From: an uncultured Candidatus Altimarinota bacterium
Lineage (GTDB): Bacteria > Patescibacteriota > Gracilibacteria > BD1-5 > UBA6164
Reading direction: 5' to 3'
Length of the DNA stretch: 64,000 nucleotides
Assembly (NCBI GenBank): GCA_937944145.1
Contig: CALDZK010000004.1
Location: 186,001 to 250,000 of the forward strand
Shown here: positions 21,969-32,917 of the stretch, one piece after another
How the letters are laid out: every line of letters starts with the position of its first letter
How positions within the stretch are numbered: position 1 is the first letter of the stretch
Program-made: the position numbers and the translations under genes
Notes under the pieces: generated by a model
Told to the model about the DNA's origin: nothing
What the model saw: the letters and a program-made list of their open reading frames with translations, nothing else
The model's database searches: none

Positions 21969-23879
21969 ATGAAACTCACAAGTGCTGAGATCAGACAAAA
22001 ATACCTGAAATTTTTTGAATCAAAGTGACATGCTATTGTCCCTTCGGCATCACTTATCCCAGAAAACGATCCAACAACTCTTTTTACTGGATCAGGAATG
22101 CAACCAATGGTGCCATACTTGCTCGGAGAAAAACACCCTCTGGGGACACGCATCGTCGATAGCCAGAAGGCTTTTCGTGCTGCAGATATAGAAGATATAG
22201 GAGACAATAGACATACGACATTTTTTGAAATGCTTGGAAACTGGTCACTGGGAGATTATTTCAAATGAGAACAGATCAATTGGATCTGGGATTTTTATGT
22301 CAATGAACTCGGTCTCAATCCTCAAAAGATTTATATATCCGTCTATAGAGGAAATGAAAAGTTTGGTATTCCTCGTGATGATGAGGCTGTTTCTATGTGG
22401 AAAGAAAAATTCTCATGAGTTGGAATAGAGGCTCAAGCAGTCGATATAGCAGAAGAGAAATGAATGCAGGGAGGAAGGATATTTTACTACAATGAAAAAG
22501 AAAACTGGTGGAGTAGAGCAGGAGTGCCAGAAAATATGCCAGTTTGAGAGCCATGAGGTCCAGATAGTGAGATGTTTTGGGATTTTTGAGAAGAGCTGTG
22601 ACTGCACGCAGCATCTGAATACTCAGATCAACCCTGTCATCCAGCATGCGACTGTGGGAGGTTTCTCGAGTTTGCCAACAATGTATTTATGCAATATAAA
22701 AAAACAGAGGATGGATTTGAAGAACTCGAAAATAAAAACATAGATTTTGGTGGAGGACTCGAGAGGATCGCTGTAGCACTGACTGATACACCAGATGTAT
22801 TCACGGGAGATTTATTTGATAGTGTGAGATCAAAAATAGAAGAATTCTCAGGAAAAACATATGGGGCAGATGAGAAAGAAACCAAAGCATTTCGTGTCAT
22901 CATGGATCACTTGAGAGTAGTAGTATTTCTCATCGCTGATGGAGCCAGTCCATCCAATAAAGACCAAGGGTATTTTACTAGAAGAATGCTCAGAAGAGCT
23001 ATCAGGTACGCAAGAGATCTGGGGATAGAGTCTGGTCTATCGGTGGAGGCTGCAAAGGGAGCCATAGAAGAATACAAAGATCAGTATCCAGAACTAGAAG
23101 AAAAAAGAGATATTATTCTCTCAGAAATTGAAGCTGAGGAAAAACAGTTTCTGACGACGCTTGAAAAATGACTTAAGGAATTTGAAAAACTCCTCAAGGG
23201 ATTTAAAATAGCATTTGAAAGAACAGGGAAAAAAGTAGAAACTATTGCTGGAGCAAAAGCATTTAAACTCTATGATACTTATTGATTTCCTATAGAACTT
23301 ACAGAAGACTTAGCTACTGAACATGGACTGAGTGTGGATAGGCAGTGATTTGAAAAAGCATTTGAAGATCACAAGGCCCTCTCAAGAAAAGGAGCAGAGC
23401 AAAAATTCAAATGAGGTCTTGCAGATGACTCTGTTGCTACTACAGAGCTTCATACAGCGACTCATTTACTTCTTGCTGGACTTAGAAAAGTCCTCTGAGA
23501 TCATGTATTTCAAAAAGGATCAAATATCACAGCAGAACGTCTTCGTTTTGATTTTTCTCATGACGTCAAAGTCACTCGTGAAGAGCTCGATGAGGTAGAG
23601 GCGTTCGTTAATCATGCCATACAAACAAATATGAAGGTCAGTATAGAAGAGATGGCTAAACAAGCTGCTATGGACGCTGGAGTAGTCGGAAGTTTTTGGG
23701 AAAAATACCCAGACATAGTAAAAGTTTATACTATGAAGAGTGAGGAAGAAGTATTTTCCATCGAACTCTGTGGAGGCCCACACGTAGAACAGTCCGAGTG
23801 AATGGGAAAGTTCAAGATAAAAAAAGAAGAGGCTAGTAGTCGCTGAGTCAGGAGAATAAAAGCCGTGCTACAAAAGTAG
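21969..23879 (+). CDS. alaS: Alanyl-tRNA synthetase (short form)
   Basis: 636 aa; standard AlaRS is about 875. The class II catalytic domain is complete: [29 protein letters not shown] with Gly codons as TGA, and GGGLERIA. The editing domain zinc site is present as HTATHLL and CGGPHVEQS. The protein ends directly after RIKAVLQK, so the C-terminal C-Ala/oligomerisation domain is missing. Missing C-Ala is known for some organellar and reduced AlaRS. Monocistronic, 198 nt after the coiled-coil gene start on the opposite strand. Confidence 0.95.
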
Positions 23880-23887
23880 TTTTGGAG

Positions 23888-24010
23888 CTAGGAGTTTTCT
23901 GCGAGTATGTCAGATCAGAGTATTTCTGAAACAGCATTCCAGAAACTTGCTTCGGTTCCGATAATATCTTGTTTTACATCTGGGATGCAGTAAGGATCTA
24001 GTTTTTCCAT
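23888..24010 (-). CDS. Possible small protein
   Basis: 40-codon frame from ATG 24010 to TAG 23888 with one TGA. Codon choice (GGA, ACC, GAA, GCA) looks coding and it fits the gap between alaS and the YvcK gene, but no homology, promoter or ribosome site supports it. Could equally be an alaS 3' remnant on the wrong strand. Confidence 0.35.
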
Positions 24011-24084
24011 GTGTTATAAGTGGTTACATGATATAATATACAAATATATTGTAACACATAAAAATAATATTTGTCAAATAAATA

Positions 24085-25089
24085 ATGATTAATAAAAAAA
24101 ATATCACAGTAATCTGAGGATGATCAGGAACTTTTAATGTTCTCTATGGTCTTAAAACTCTCAAAATGAGAGAAGATTTACATCTCTCAGCAATTATTGC
24201 AATGACTGATAGTGGAGGAACTACGGGACGTATTCGTGACGAATATGGAACACTTCCTCCAGGAGATATTCGTCGTGGTATAGCAGCACTTGCAAAGGAT
24301 ACGGGAATGGTTAGAAGTCTTTTTGAGTACAAGTTTGATGAAGAGGGAGTTATTGGAGGAAATAAAATAGGAAATATCCTCCTCACGGCACTCGGGGATA
24401 TAAAGTGAAGTTTTGAAGCAGGTCTGGATGCGGCATGTAAGATGTTTGAGGTTCAGGGAAAAGTTATTCCCGTAACTCTCGAGGATGTGCACCTAGGAGT
24501 ACGTATGGAGGATGGAGCAGAAGTTATCGGAGAAAAAAACATAGACGTCAGTGCTACCAACCCTGGAGAAAAAACACACAATGCAAACCAAAATGTATCA
24601 GAAGCGTTTCTTGTTGGAGGAGAGGGAAACCTCAACCCTAGAGCAAAAAAAGCAATCCTAGAATCAGACTATATTATTCTCGGGCCTGGAGATTTTTATA
24701 CCTCTATTATACCAAATCTTCTTTCAAAATGAATGAAGGAAGCTCTGAGTAAAACAGATGCAAAAATCATTTATGTGTGCAACATCATGGCAGATAGAGG
24801 GGAGACAACGACCTATGAACTGACGGATTTCATAGACAATATCGAAAAATACGCAGGGGAAGTGATAGACTACGTAATCGTTAACTCTGGTCATATAGGT
24901 GACGAAGCTGTAGAAAAGTATAAAACAGAGGAATGAAAAAAACCCGTAAAACTTAAGCCAGAAACAGATTTTTCTGCTAAAAAATACACGGTACTTGAGA
25001 GGGATCTCGTAAATCACAGTGATCTCGTTCGCCATGCTCCGACCAAGATGGCAGGGGTGATAGAGGAATTTATAGAGGATAGGATATAA
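24085..25089 (+). CDS. YvcK/CofD-like protein
   Basis: 334 aa. The Rossmann-like start NITVIGGGSGTFNVLYGL (two Gly by TGA), then MTDSGGTTGRIRDEYG, LPPGDIRRGIAAL, DYIILGPGDFYTSIIPNLL and NIMADRGETT are hallmarks of the YvcK family. In Bacillus this is a UDP-sugar-binding factor for growth on gluconeogenic carbon and cell-wall homeostasis. CofD itself uses 2-phospholactate, but F420 biosynthesis is not suggested here. whiA and rapZ neighbours are absent. Confidence 0.88.
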
Positions 25090-25092
25090 ACT

Positions 25093-25830
25093 TTATTCAA
25101 ATTCAACAGTACAAATTACTTTTTTGTCTCAGTCTTTTGTTGGTACTACGAGGTTATCAAAATCTATAGGGTTTTTATTATCGTGTCCTTTGAGTCTCCC
25201 AAGAAAATCAAAACGAGTTTCTCAGTCTATAGATTTCTCTCTTGGAATCTCTGGGTCATCTGTACTCATTAGCACATATTCTCCGTTTGCGAGTTCTCTT
25301 ATCACTAAATCTCCATCATGGTTATCGGTCATAAGGACTCCTTGGGTATGTTCTAATTCATGATGGAGAGCGTGTGCTTGTACTCAGGTGTAAGTTTGTT
25401 TTATAGGTTCTCACTCAATACTGAGTCCTTCAAATGTAATATTATCAGGTCTGTATTTTTCTACCCACATTCCTACAATGTCACCATCTCAAGAATTTCC
25501 TTGATACAGATTTATACCAGCGCACCCATCAATTCTTAAAAACTCTCAATGACTAGAGATGATTTTAGGATTTATAATAACAGTTGGGGTTTCGGAGATG
25601 CGTTTGAAGTTATCATCAGCTACTATCCCTAGTATGATGCTTGGATAGATATCGAGTCACGCAAAGTTCTGGGGAGAGAACCCCAGGTATTGCTCTTTTA
25701 TACACTCATCAGTCAGAGTCTTGATGAGTTTTTGGATTTCAGATGTACGTATATCGTCTTGGCCTAAATCAGAGGAAACCGTTCTGAGGACATTGGGATC
25801 TCGAAATATGCTACTTATATATGGTTTCAT
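25093..25830 (-). CDS. Divergent peptide deformylase-like protein
   Basis: 245 aa. The metal site is recognisable: DGCAGIN corresponds to the EGCLS motif and LHHELEHTQG to QHExxH, which together supply Cys and two His ligands plus the catalytic Glu. Motif 1 (GxGxAAxQ) is not recognisable. Long for a deformylase (usually 150-200 aa). It is the last gene of recR / 60-aa protein / this gene with 3-15 nt spacing. It may deformylate nascent peptides or be a specialised paralogue. Confidence 0.65.
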
Positions 25831-25833
25831 AGT

Positions 25834-26016
25834 TTAAAATACATCATCTAATTTTTCTTCGAGTTTTTCTACTTCTTTTTGTCTTTCTCGTTTTTCTTTT
25901 TCCGTAAAATTCTCAGCTAGTTTCTGAGCTTTTTGGTAGTTTTCCTGCATTTTTTTGAGTTGTTTTTTTGTAACTCTGGCAGTTCACCTAGATGGAGGAG
26001 AAAATTCAGATGGCAT
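25834..26016 (-). CDS. Small highly charged coiled-coil protein
   Basis: 60 aa: N-terminal PSEFSPPSRGT then an uninterrupted Lys/Glu-rich helix (about 17-58). Begins 15 nt after recR and stops 3 nt before the next start, so it belongs to the recR operon. No recognised family. Confidence 0.7.
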
Positions 26017-26031
26017 AATAACGGTCTTATA

Positions 26032-26640
26032 TTATATTTCCCTACGCTCTCGAATAGCACTTACAAGAGAGAGATTATCAGCGTACTCTATATACCCAGA
26101 GCTGATTCCACGACTCAGTCTCGTTATAGTAACTTTATATTTTATTTTTCTTTTTTCTATTTCTTCTGTGAGAAAAGAAGTTGTTGCTTCTCATTCTATG
26201 TTGGGATTGGTAGCGATGATGAGTTCGAGTTTGTTTTCGGAATTGTCTATTCTCTCAAAGAGTTTTGAGAAGTTCAGATCACCAACAAACACCCCATTTA
26301 TAGGAGATATTGCTCCACCGAGTATATGGTATACTCCGTTGTATCCTCCTGATTGCTCTATAGTGAGCATATCTAGGTATTCTTCGACGATACAGAGAGT
26401 ACTCGTATCTCTGGTCCTGTCACTACATATACTACACTCTTGTTTTCCTGCGTCTGTGATAGCTCCACAGGTATCACAGATACTCGTATTTTCTTTGATA
26501 TCTGCGATATTTTGACGAAAGTCTTTGAGATAATTCTCATTTGCAGATAAGAGAAAAAAAGCGAGCTTGGTAGCACGGTTTTCTCCGATTCATGGCAGGA
26601 GTGCGATATTTTGGATAAGACGTTTGAGGGCTTCTGGCAC
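26032..26640 (-). CDS. recR: Recombination protein RecR
   Basis: 202 aa (typical 198-200). Helix-hairpin-helix LLPGIGENRATKLAF (first Gly TGA), zinc finger CDTCG...CSIC, and Toprim domain with CIVEEYLDMLTIE and HILGGAISP. Acts with RecO/RecF in loading RecA at gaps. Start is GTG at 26640: the reading frame upstream has no ATG, and this start gives the canonical (M/V)PEALKRLIQ N terminus. Confidence 0.92.
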
Positions 26641-26752
26641 TATAATAATTCTTAGTTTGTACTTTCTGGTTCTTAGTATCAGATTGTAGAAGAAAAAAGA
26701 TAATTTGCAAAAAATATCTTTTTAGATATAAATTTAAGGATGAATTAATAAA

Positions 26753-27442
26753 ATGTCAATAATGTTTTGAGAGCAACATAAGAACTGATGGAGAAAATTT
26801 GAGTCTGTGCCTGAAAGGGATTTAGTACAGCAAGAGATTTATAAGGTTTTGTTACCACATATTTATAGCTTCCAGAATCGAGTATGAAAATGTTTAGATG
26901 TATGATGTTGAGCTTGATTGTTTACAGCCGAGATTGCTAATATATTACGTGATTTTGAAGTATACTGAATTGATAAGCTATATCCTTTCGACGATCAAAT
27001 AGGACAGCAGTATATTTCATACAAACAATGAAATATAGATCAATGACTACCTTATGTTGATAGAGAATTCTCTTTATGTATATCTAAGTTTGTATTGATG
27101 TATCTTCAAGATTTACAACATCATTTTAAGGAAGTTTCCAGAGTTTTATCGGATGAATGAGAATATATCTTAGTTACTTTCAATCCTGAATATACGTTAC
27201 AAAAGCAGATACAACTTCACAAAAATAATGTAACTTATGGAGATGTCGTAGAACATGAAATATTAGGAGCAGGCTTGAAGGTTAAGATTATATTACATTC
27301 TCCTGATGACTATATAGATGCAATAGAAAGAGCTTGAATGACCCTCGTAGAAGAGGAAAAAATTATGTCTCCTAATCCAAGATTTGATTTTGCAGCACGA
27401 TTTCCGTTTGCTAGTATTATGAGACTTCGCAAACAAGATTAG
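26753..27442 (+). CDS. SAM-dependent methyltransferase (class I)
   Basis: 229 aa with an unusually high number (more than ten) of TGA-Gly. Motif I is KCLDVGCGAGLFTAEIANIL (about 45-64), followed by an acidic residue at the end of beta-2 (YGID), and the FSLCISKFVLMYLQD motif IV-like region. Substrate unknown. Codons are AT-richer (TTA, ATA, AGA) than neighbours. First gene of an AT-rich three-gene cassette inserted between recR and ftsL. Confidence 0.85.
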
Positions 27443-27507
27443 TATATATTTGCAATAACAATGAAATTATATACTATATGATTAACTATTTACATAATTA
27501 TTATTTT

Positions 27508-27858
27508 ATGAATAAAGTAGAAAGTAACTTTTCTGGGTTACAAATTCCTTCTTGAGGTATTTATAAAGTGAATATGGTGAGAAGTATCGAGAACATACAT
27601 TGAAAGACTGTGCTTTTCTCAGGTACTGAAACAGTAGAGGTTTCCCGTGTATCAGATACAGAGGTAGATTTCAAGACTATTACATGAGTTAATTCATGAA
27701 ATACATTTCAACTTTCTATAGAGGATTTTTCAAGATTTTTTGAGCAGATCGAATGACCAAAAGAAGAAGATATGAATCCATGGTCAGATATGACTAATAA
27801 TACGAGATTTAGTGCTGCAGAAGTCCTACAAATGCAGAGAGATTCTAAAAATTGGTAG
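27508..27858 (+). CDS. Hypothetical protein
   Basis: 116 aa with six TGA-Gly. Starts SGGIYKVNMVRSIENIHGK and has beta-rich character in the first 60 residues (KTVLFSGTETVEVS), then a helix and a polar tail; no motif recognised. Lies 2 nt before the ADP-ribosyltransferase-like gene, so it is a candidate partner or immunity protein for it (inference from position only). Confidence 0.65.
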
Positions 27859-27860
27859 TT

Positions 27861-28523
27861 ATGTCTTTTTTTGAGTTAGATCGTTTCTTGTCTCAGGATG
27901 TCAATGAGTTAAGTGAGAAGGTGTCTCATTATTATACACCAACAAGTTTTTGATCTGTGCTATCTGAGATAAGATCTCAATGAGGAAGGATATTAGAGAT
28001 TCCTCAGGGTATTACTCCGTATTATTTTGGTGGGAATCAAGAACCTATGGATGTCTCTGAGTCCATTGAACGTGTTTCTGGTTTTACTCATATAATCTTA
28101 TATCACGGTACGAGTTCTGTTCATAAAACTAGAATTGAAACAGAAGGGATTTTACCAAGGGATGTTACTGGAGAAGAGCATTTTGATTATTCGAAAAAGG
28201 AAATAGACTTTCCAGACTCTGTCTACTTCTGACAATTAAAATTTTTTGGGAATATATTTGATAATGTCTGTAATCATGCGATACAGACAAGTACAAGAAA
28301 ATGATGACATCCTCTTATTGTACGAGGAATTTTAGATATTAACTCTTTGAGATCTGATGAGGATTTATCCAAGATAGAATCCCAAAATGGTTTAGAAAGT
28401 CTTTTGAAGGGAGGGGTTGCTCGAATAGTCGGAAAGTACGATGGACCAATGGAGTTTTTTGGATTCCCTTGAGTTACACAGGAAACTGACATACATGTGA
28501 AGTCTTTTGGTGGGAGGTTTTAG
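27861..28523 (+). CDS. ADP-ribosyltransferase-fold (ART-like) protein
   Basis: 220 aa. Residues about 78-99 read HIILYHGTSSVHKTRIETEG, the beta-strand plus HGT motif and following helix typical of ART-fold enzymes (PARP/DarT/KptA type, first residue of the H-Y-E triad). Downstream DSVYFGQ could supply the Tyr strand and a later Glu (QETDIHV) the third position. It may be a toxin, an RNA 2'-phosphotransferase relative or a host-modification enzyme. The stop overlaps the convergent ftsL-like gene by 4 nt. Confidence 0.55.
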
Positions 28524-28885
28524 TTGTTATACACATACTGTACTCCTTCTCGTATCACGAGAAAATCAGGATCATCTATATCTACCATATTTTCTACGTC
28601 TCCACTCTCGAGGATGGTATCGAGACTCTGGAGTTCTGCTATTTTGACGTTGAGTTTTTCAAGTTCTACTTGGAGCTCTCTTTTGTCTTTTTCGAGTTCT
28701 CTGATATTGAATCATTTTGTTGCATTGACGTTGAGTATCCATACATAGTACAGTAGGAGGCTCGAGATAATACATACTATAAATATATAGGTCGAGGTAA
28801 AACCAAGTTGTACTTTTTCTTTCTCTTTTTTTCTTTTCGAAAAAAAGAAGCTTTGTGGTTGTTTGAGGTGTACTTTTGGGTTCAC
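28520..28885 (-). CDS. FtsL/DivIC-like septal protein
   Basis: 121 aa: basic cytoplasmic N terminus (about 35 residues), one membrane helix (YIFIVCIISSLLLYYVWIL), then a coiled coil (RELEKDKRELQVELEKLN) and a short tail. Topology and position directly after rsmH match the division protein FtsL, which bridges FtsB and FtsQ. Sequence is too variable to separate from FtsB/DivIC. GTG start at 28885, because an in-frame TAA lies just upstream and no ATG is available. Confidence 0.7.
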
Positions 28886-28923
28886 GGAGACAGTGTAGTT
28901 TTAGAAAATAATGTAGGGGTTCC

Positions 28924-28981
28924 CTGGATTTGTTACAAGAATCTCACGGCTTTAGTATGAGATTCCTAAAACCAATTCAGG
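28924..28981. repeat. Palindrome between rsmH and ftsL-like gene
   Basis: Outer CTGGATT/AATTCAG (one mismatch) and a perfect inner hairpin GAATCTCA/TGAGATTC (28940-28965). May modulate read-through from rsmH into the division gene. Confidence 0.45.
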
Positions 28982-28987
28982 AAGGTT

Positions 28988-29941
<954 letters not shown>

Positions 29942-30252
29942 TTTTGTGTCCAATCGTTAAAAAAATGTTAATATCTAGTTTTTTATGGCTTATATTAAGT
30001 AAACCTTAAGATAGTTTTATTGTTTTTCATTCTTATGTCAAACATATGTCTAAATAAACAACTAGACAAAAACGAAAAATAATTTTTGTGTATTTTGCAA
30101 TAAAAAATTAGAGTTTTTAACATTTTATTTACAGAGTAAATAATAGAGCGAAAGTATATAAAGTGAGTATATATAATTTTGTAGTATTTTTTCTTGATAT
30201 CTGTAAAATATTACTAAAATAGTAATGTTTTAATATTTACCTACATAGTAAC
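29942..30252. other. Divergent intergenic region rsmH / suf operon
   Basis: 311 nt, very AT-rich, no ORF. Apart from the suf promoter/operator near its right end it holds poly-A/T stretches and possible minus promoters for rsmH; I see no conserved RNA structure. Confidence 0.5.
30194..30226 (+). promoter_or_regulatory. suf promoter with overlapping palindromic operator
   Basis: TTGATA (30194), 15-nt spacer, TAAAAT (30215). The -10 lies inside a perfect palindrome ATTACTA-AAA-TAGTAAT (30210-30226). The arrangement would let a dimeric repressor block the -10; the Rrf2-type gene at the end of the operon is the obvious candidate (inference). Confidence 0.5.
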
Positions 30253-31032
30253 GTGATACAAATACAAAACTTAGAAGTTCAAGCAGGAGAAAAAGATATA
30301 CTCAAATGAGTGAGTCTTGATTTTGAGCTTTGAAAAAATTATTGTCTCCTGGGAAAAAATGGAAGTGGGAAATCAACACTCTCAAGTGTTCTTATGGGGC
30401 ACCCGAAATACGAAGTCACAGGAGGAGCAATAACTATCTCTAGCCCTCACCCCACCCCTCTCCCAAAAGGAGAAGGAGAAGCTGCAGATCTCTTGGAGAT
30501 GGAACCAGACGAGAGAAGCCAGTCAGGTATATTTCTCAGTTTTCAAAATATTCCTGAGATAAAGGGAGTGAAGTTGAGTGAATACCTCAGAACTATTTTT
30601 AACATCTCTGAAAAAGGAAAAAATGAGGAATTTAAAGAACTCTCTCCATTTCTCTTTAAGAGGTTTGTGAAAAAACACTTAGAAGAGCTCCATATAGATG
30701 AAAAGTTTCTTGATAGAGATCTGAACGTATGATTTAGTGGAGGAGAAAAGAGAAAAATAGAAATACTCCAGATGAAACTTATAGGACCAAAATACATTAT
30801 TTTGGATGAAATAGATAGTGGATTGGATCTGGATGCGTTCAAAACAGTTGCGACTATGCTGCAATCTATAAGTAGTGAAAATAATTCTATTATTATTATT
30901 ACGCATTACTTTACGATACTCGAGTATATCGATGTCGATAGAGTCTTTGTGATGAAGGATGGGAATATAGTAAAAGAGGGAGGAAAAGAACTTGCTGACC
31001 AAATTAGTCAGGAAGGGTTTGGAGAAATATAG
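30253..31032 (+). CDS. sufC: FeS assembly ATPase SufC
   Basis: 259 aa ABC-type ATPase of the SufBCD scaffold. Walker A GKNGSGKS at 34-41, FLSFQ Q-loop, signature GFSGGEKRK (Gly TGA), Walker B YIILDEIDSGLD, H-loop ITHY. Start is GTG 30253; no in-frame ATG upstream. Where other SufC proteins have a short turn before DLLEMEPDER, this one carries an extra Pro/Gly-rich stretch SPHPTPLPKGEGEA encoded by a palindrome-family sequence. Stop TAG abuts the element at 31032. Confidence 0.95.
30443..30489 (+). repeat. Palindrome-family sequence inserted in-frame in sufC
   Basis: GCCCTCACCCCACCCCTCTC with a CTCC/GGAG hairpin, closely similar to the left halves of the copies at 31032 and 34899. Encodes SPHPTPLPKGEGEA within SufC. 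The right-hand GAGGGC end of the full element is not present here. Confidence 0.7.
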
Positions 31033-31130
31033 CCCTCACCCTAACCCTCTCCCATTGGGAGAGGGTATGAGTTAAAATAATGAAATATTGTAGCTTCATT
31101 TCTCCCTTTGGGAGAAACTAGAATGAGGGC
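31032..31130. repeat. Palindromic element, full copy between sufC and sufB
   Basis: 99 nt. Outer GCCCTCA (31032) pairs with TGAGGGC (31124). Internal hairpins: ACCCTCTCCC/GGGAGAGGGT, AATGAA/TTCATT and TTCTCCC/GGGAGAA. Begins at the last base of the sufC stop codon. Its left half is the sequence found inside sufC and sufS. Confidence 0.8.
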
Positions 31131-31191
31131 AACACAATAGAAAATAAATACAAAAAATCTCTCACGAGTTTGAGAGAAGTATGTTCTTAAT

Positions 31192-31225
31192 AAAAAAAAG
31201 CTATCCTCACATCATGAGGACAGCA
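31192..31225 (-). terminator. Terminator for the 62-aa minus gene
   Basis: On minus: GCTGTCCTCA / TGAGGATAGC (one mismatch) followed by eight T. Confirms transcription of the small membrane-protein gene leftward. Confidence 0.8.
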
Positions 31226-31233
31226 AAAACTTT

Positions 31234-31422
31234 TTACGGCAATAATGCTGAAATAATAGTGTTTGTTTTTAGGAATATTTTAAGGAGTATTCCAAAAACA
31301 GTCAGTATTATCAACAATTTTAGTGTTCTCTCTATTTCCTCAGAAAAGAAGAAAATCAGCACTATTGCTATTATGAGTAATGTATCTACACCCATATTTA
31401 CCTCTTTGTCTACTAATTTCAT
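31234..31422 (-). CDS. Small membrane protein
   Basis: 62 aa from ATG 31422: two hydrophobic helices (VDTLLIIAIVLIFFF and LKLLIILTVFGILLKIFL). The frame is open further upstream to an ATG at 31566, but that would overlap the sufB start antisense; the hydrophobic stretch just upstream leaves the exact start uncertain. A strong terminator follows. Nested antisense between sufC and sufB. Function unknown. Confidence 0.55.
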   Translation of the reverse strand: MKLVDKEVNMGVDTLLIIAIVLIFFFSEEIERTLKLLIILTVFGILLKIFLKTNTIISALLP

Positions 31423-31513
31423 AGGCTTCTCTGGATTAAGAGAATTATTTAACCTAAAAACAAGTAGTCTTACTATACAACAAAATAAAAATTTTACAAA
31501 TAATTTATAAATT

Positions 31514-32917
31514 ATGTCAACTTCTACCGTAACCGTCGAAAACACTTGGGACTTCTCAGATGACATTGCCTACAAAGGTGATGCGATTCAGGGAATTAAT
31601 GAAACAGTGGTGAGAGAGATCTCTACTGCAAATGAGGAACCAAGCTGGATGCTGGAGAAACGTCTGGAGGCACTCAAGCTCTATGAAGCACGTCCTATGC
31701 CAAATTGGGGTCCAGATCTCTCAGATCTTGATCTCCAGTCTATCTATTATTTCCGTAGACCAGAAGGTGCCGGAGATAATAAATCATGGGATGATGTTCC
31801 TGATGAGATAAAAAATACTTTTGATAAACTCGGAATCCCCGAAGCAGAGAAACATGCTCTTGCAGGAGTCGGAGCGCAGTATGATAGTGAAACAGTATAT
31901 CATAGTCTGAAAGAAGAAATTGCAGAGCAATGAGTTATTTTTGATGATCTCTCAAATGCTCTGAAGAACCCTGAATATGAAAAAATTATCAAGAAACACT
32001 TTGCTAAGTCTATCCCACTCAATGATCATAAGTTTAGTGCTCTCCACTATGCGGTTTGGTCTGGAGGAACATTTCTTTATGTACCAAAAGGGGTAAAGGT
32101 CTCTGAGCCACTGCAATCATATTTTCGTATGAATGTGAAAAAAGGAGGACAATTTGAACATACGATGATTATCGTAGAAGATGGTGCAGAAGCGCACTAT
32201 ATAGAATGATGTTCTGCCCCAAAATATGATGAGAACTCACTGCACGCATGAGGAGTAGAGATATTTGTCGGAAAAAATGCGACGATGAGATATAGTTCAG
32301 TAGAAAACTGGTCACTCGATACCTATAACCTCAATACCAAAAGAGCAATAGTAGAAGAATCAGGATATATGGAATGGGTCGGTGGAAATATGGGAAGTAA
32401 CACGACTATGCTTTATCCATGTAGTGTTCTCAAGGGAGACAACTCTAGAGCTGATCATCTCGGAATTGCCTTTGCCAATGCAGGACAAAACCAAGATACA
32501 GGAGCGAAAATAATCCATATAGGAAAAAATACTTCGAGTTCAGTAGTGTCAAAATCTATCTCCAAGGCAGGAGGGCTCTCGACCTATAGAGGACTGATTG
32601 ATATAAAACCAAGTGCTACGGGAAGTGTTACCAAGATAGAGTGTGACGCTCTTCTTCTCGATGATAAATCAGGATCTGATACGATACCAGATATTCGTTG
32701 TGGAAATACTGAATCTATAGTAGCTCACGAAGCAAGTGCCGGAAAGATAAACGAAGACGACCTCTTTTATCTCCAATCCAGAGGTATCTGAGAGGAGGAA
32801 GCTGCAGCGATGATTGTAAATGGATTTATTTCACCGATAGTGAAGGAGTTACCTCTTGAGTATGCGAGCGAGATGAATGTGCTTATTTCCATGGAAATGG
32901 AATGAAGTATTGGATAA
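31514..32917 (+). CDS. sufB: FeS assembly scaffold SufB
   Basis: 467 aa. Ends of the family are clear: [62 protein letters not shown] (Gly TGA, Cys conserved), and the C-terminal [20 protein letters not shown] with [14 protein letters not shown]. Beta-helix scaffold on which the cluster is built with SufC/SufD. Followed by an overlapping small gene. Confidence 0.97.

Noticed and set aside
31423-31566. Upstream start (ATG 31566) for the small minus membrane protein
   Set aside because: Would run antisense over the sufB start codon and its first residues; the internal ATG 31422 is simpler, though the exact start stays uncertain.
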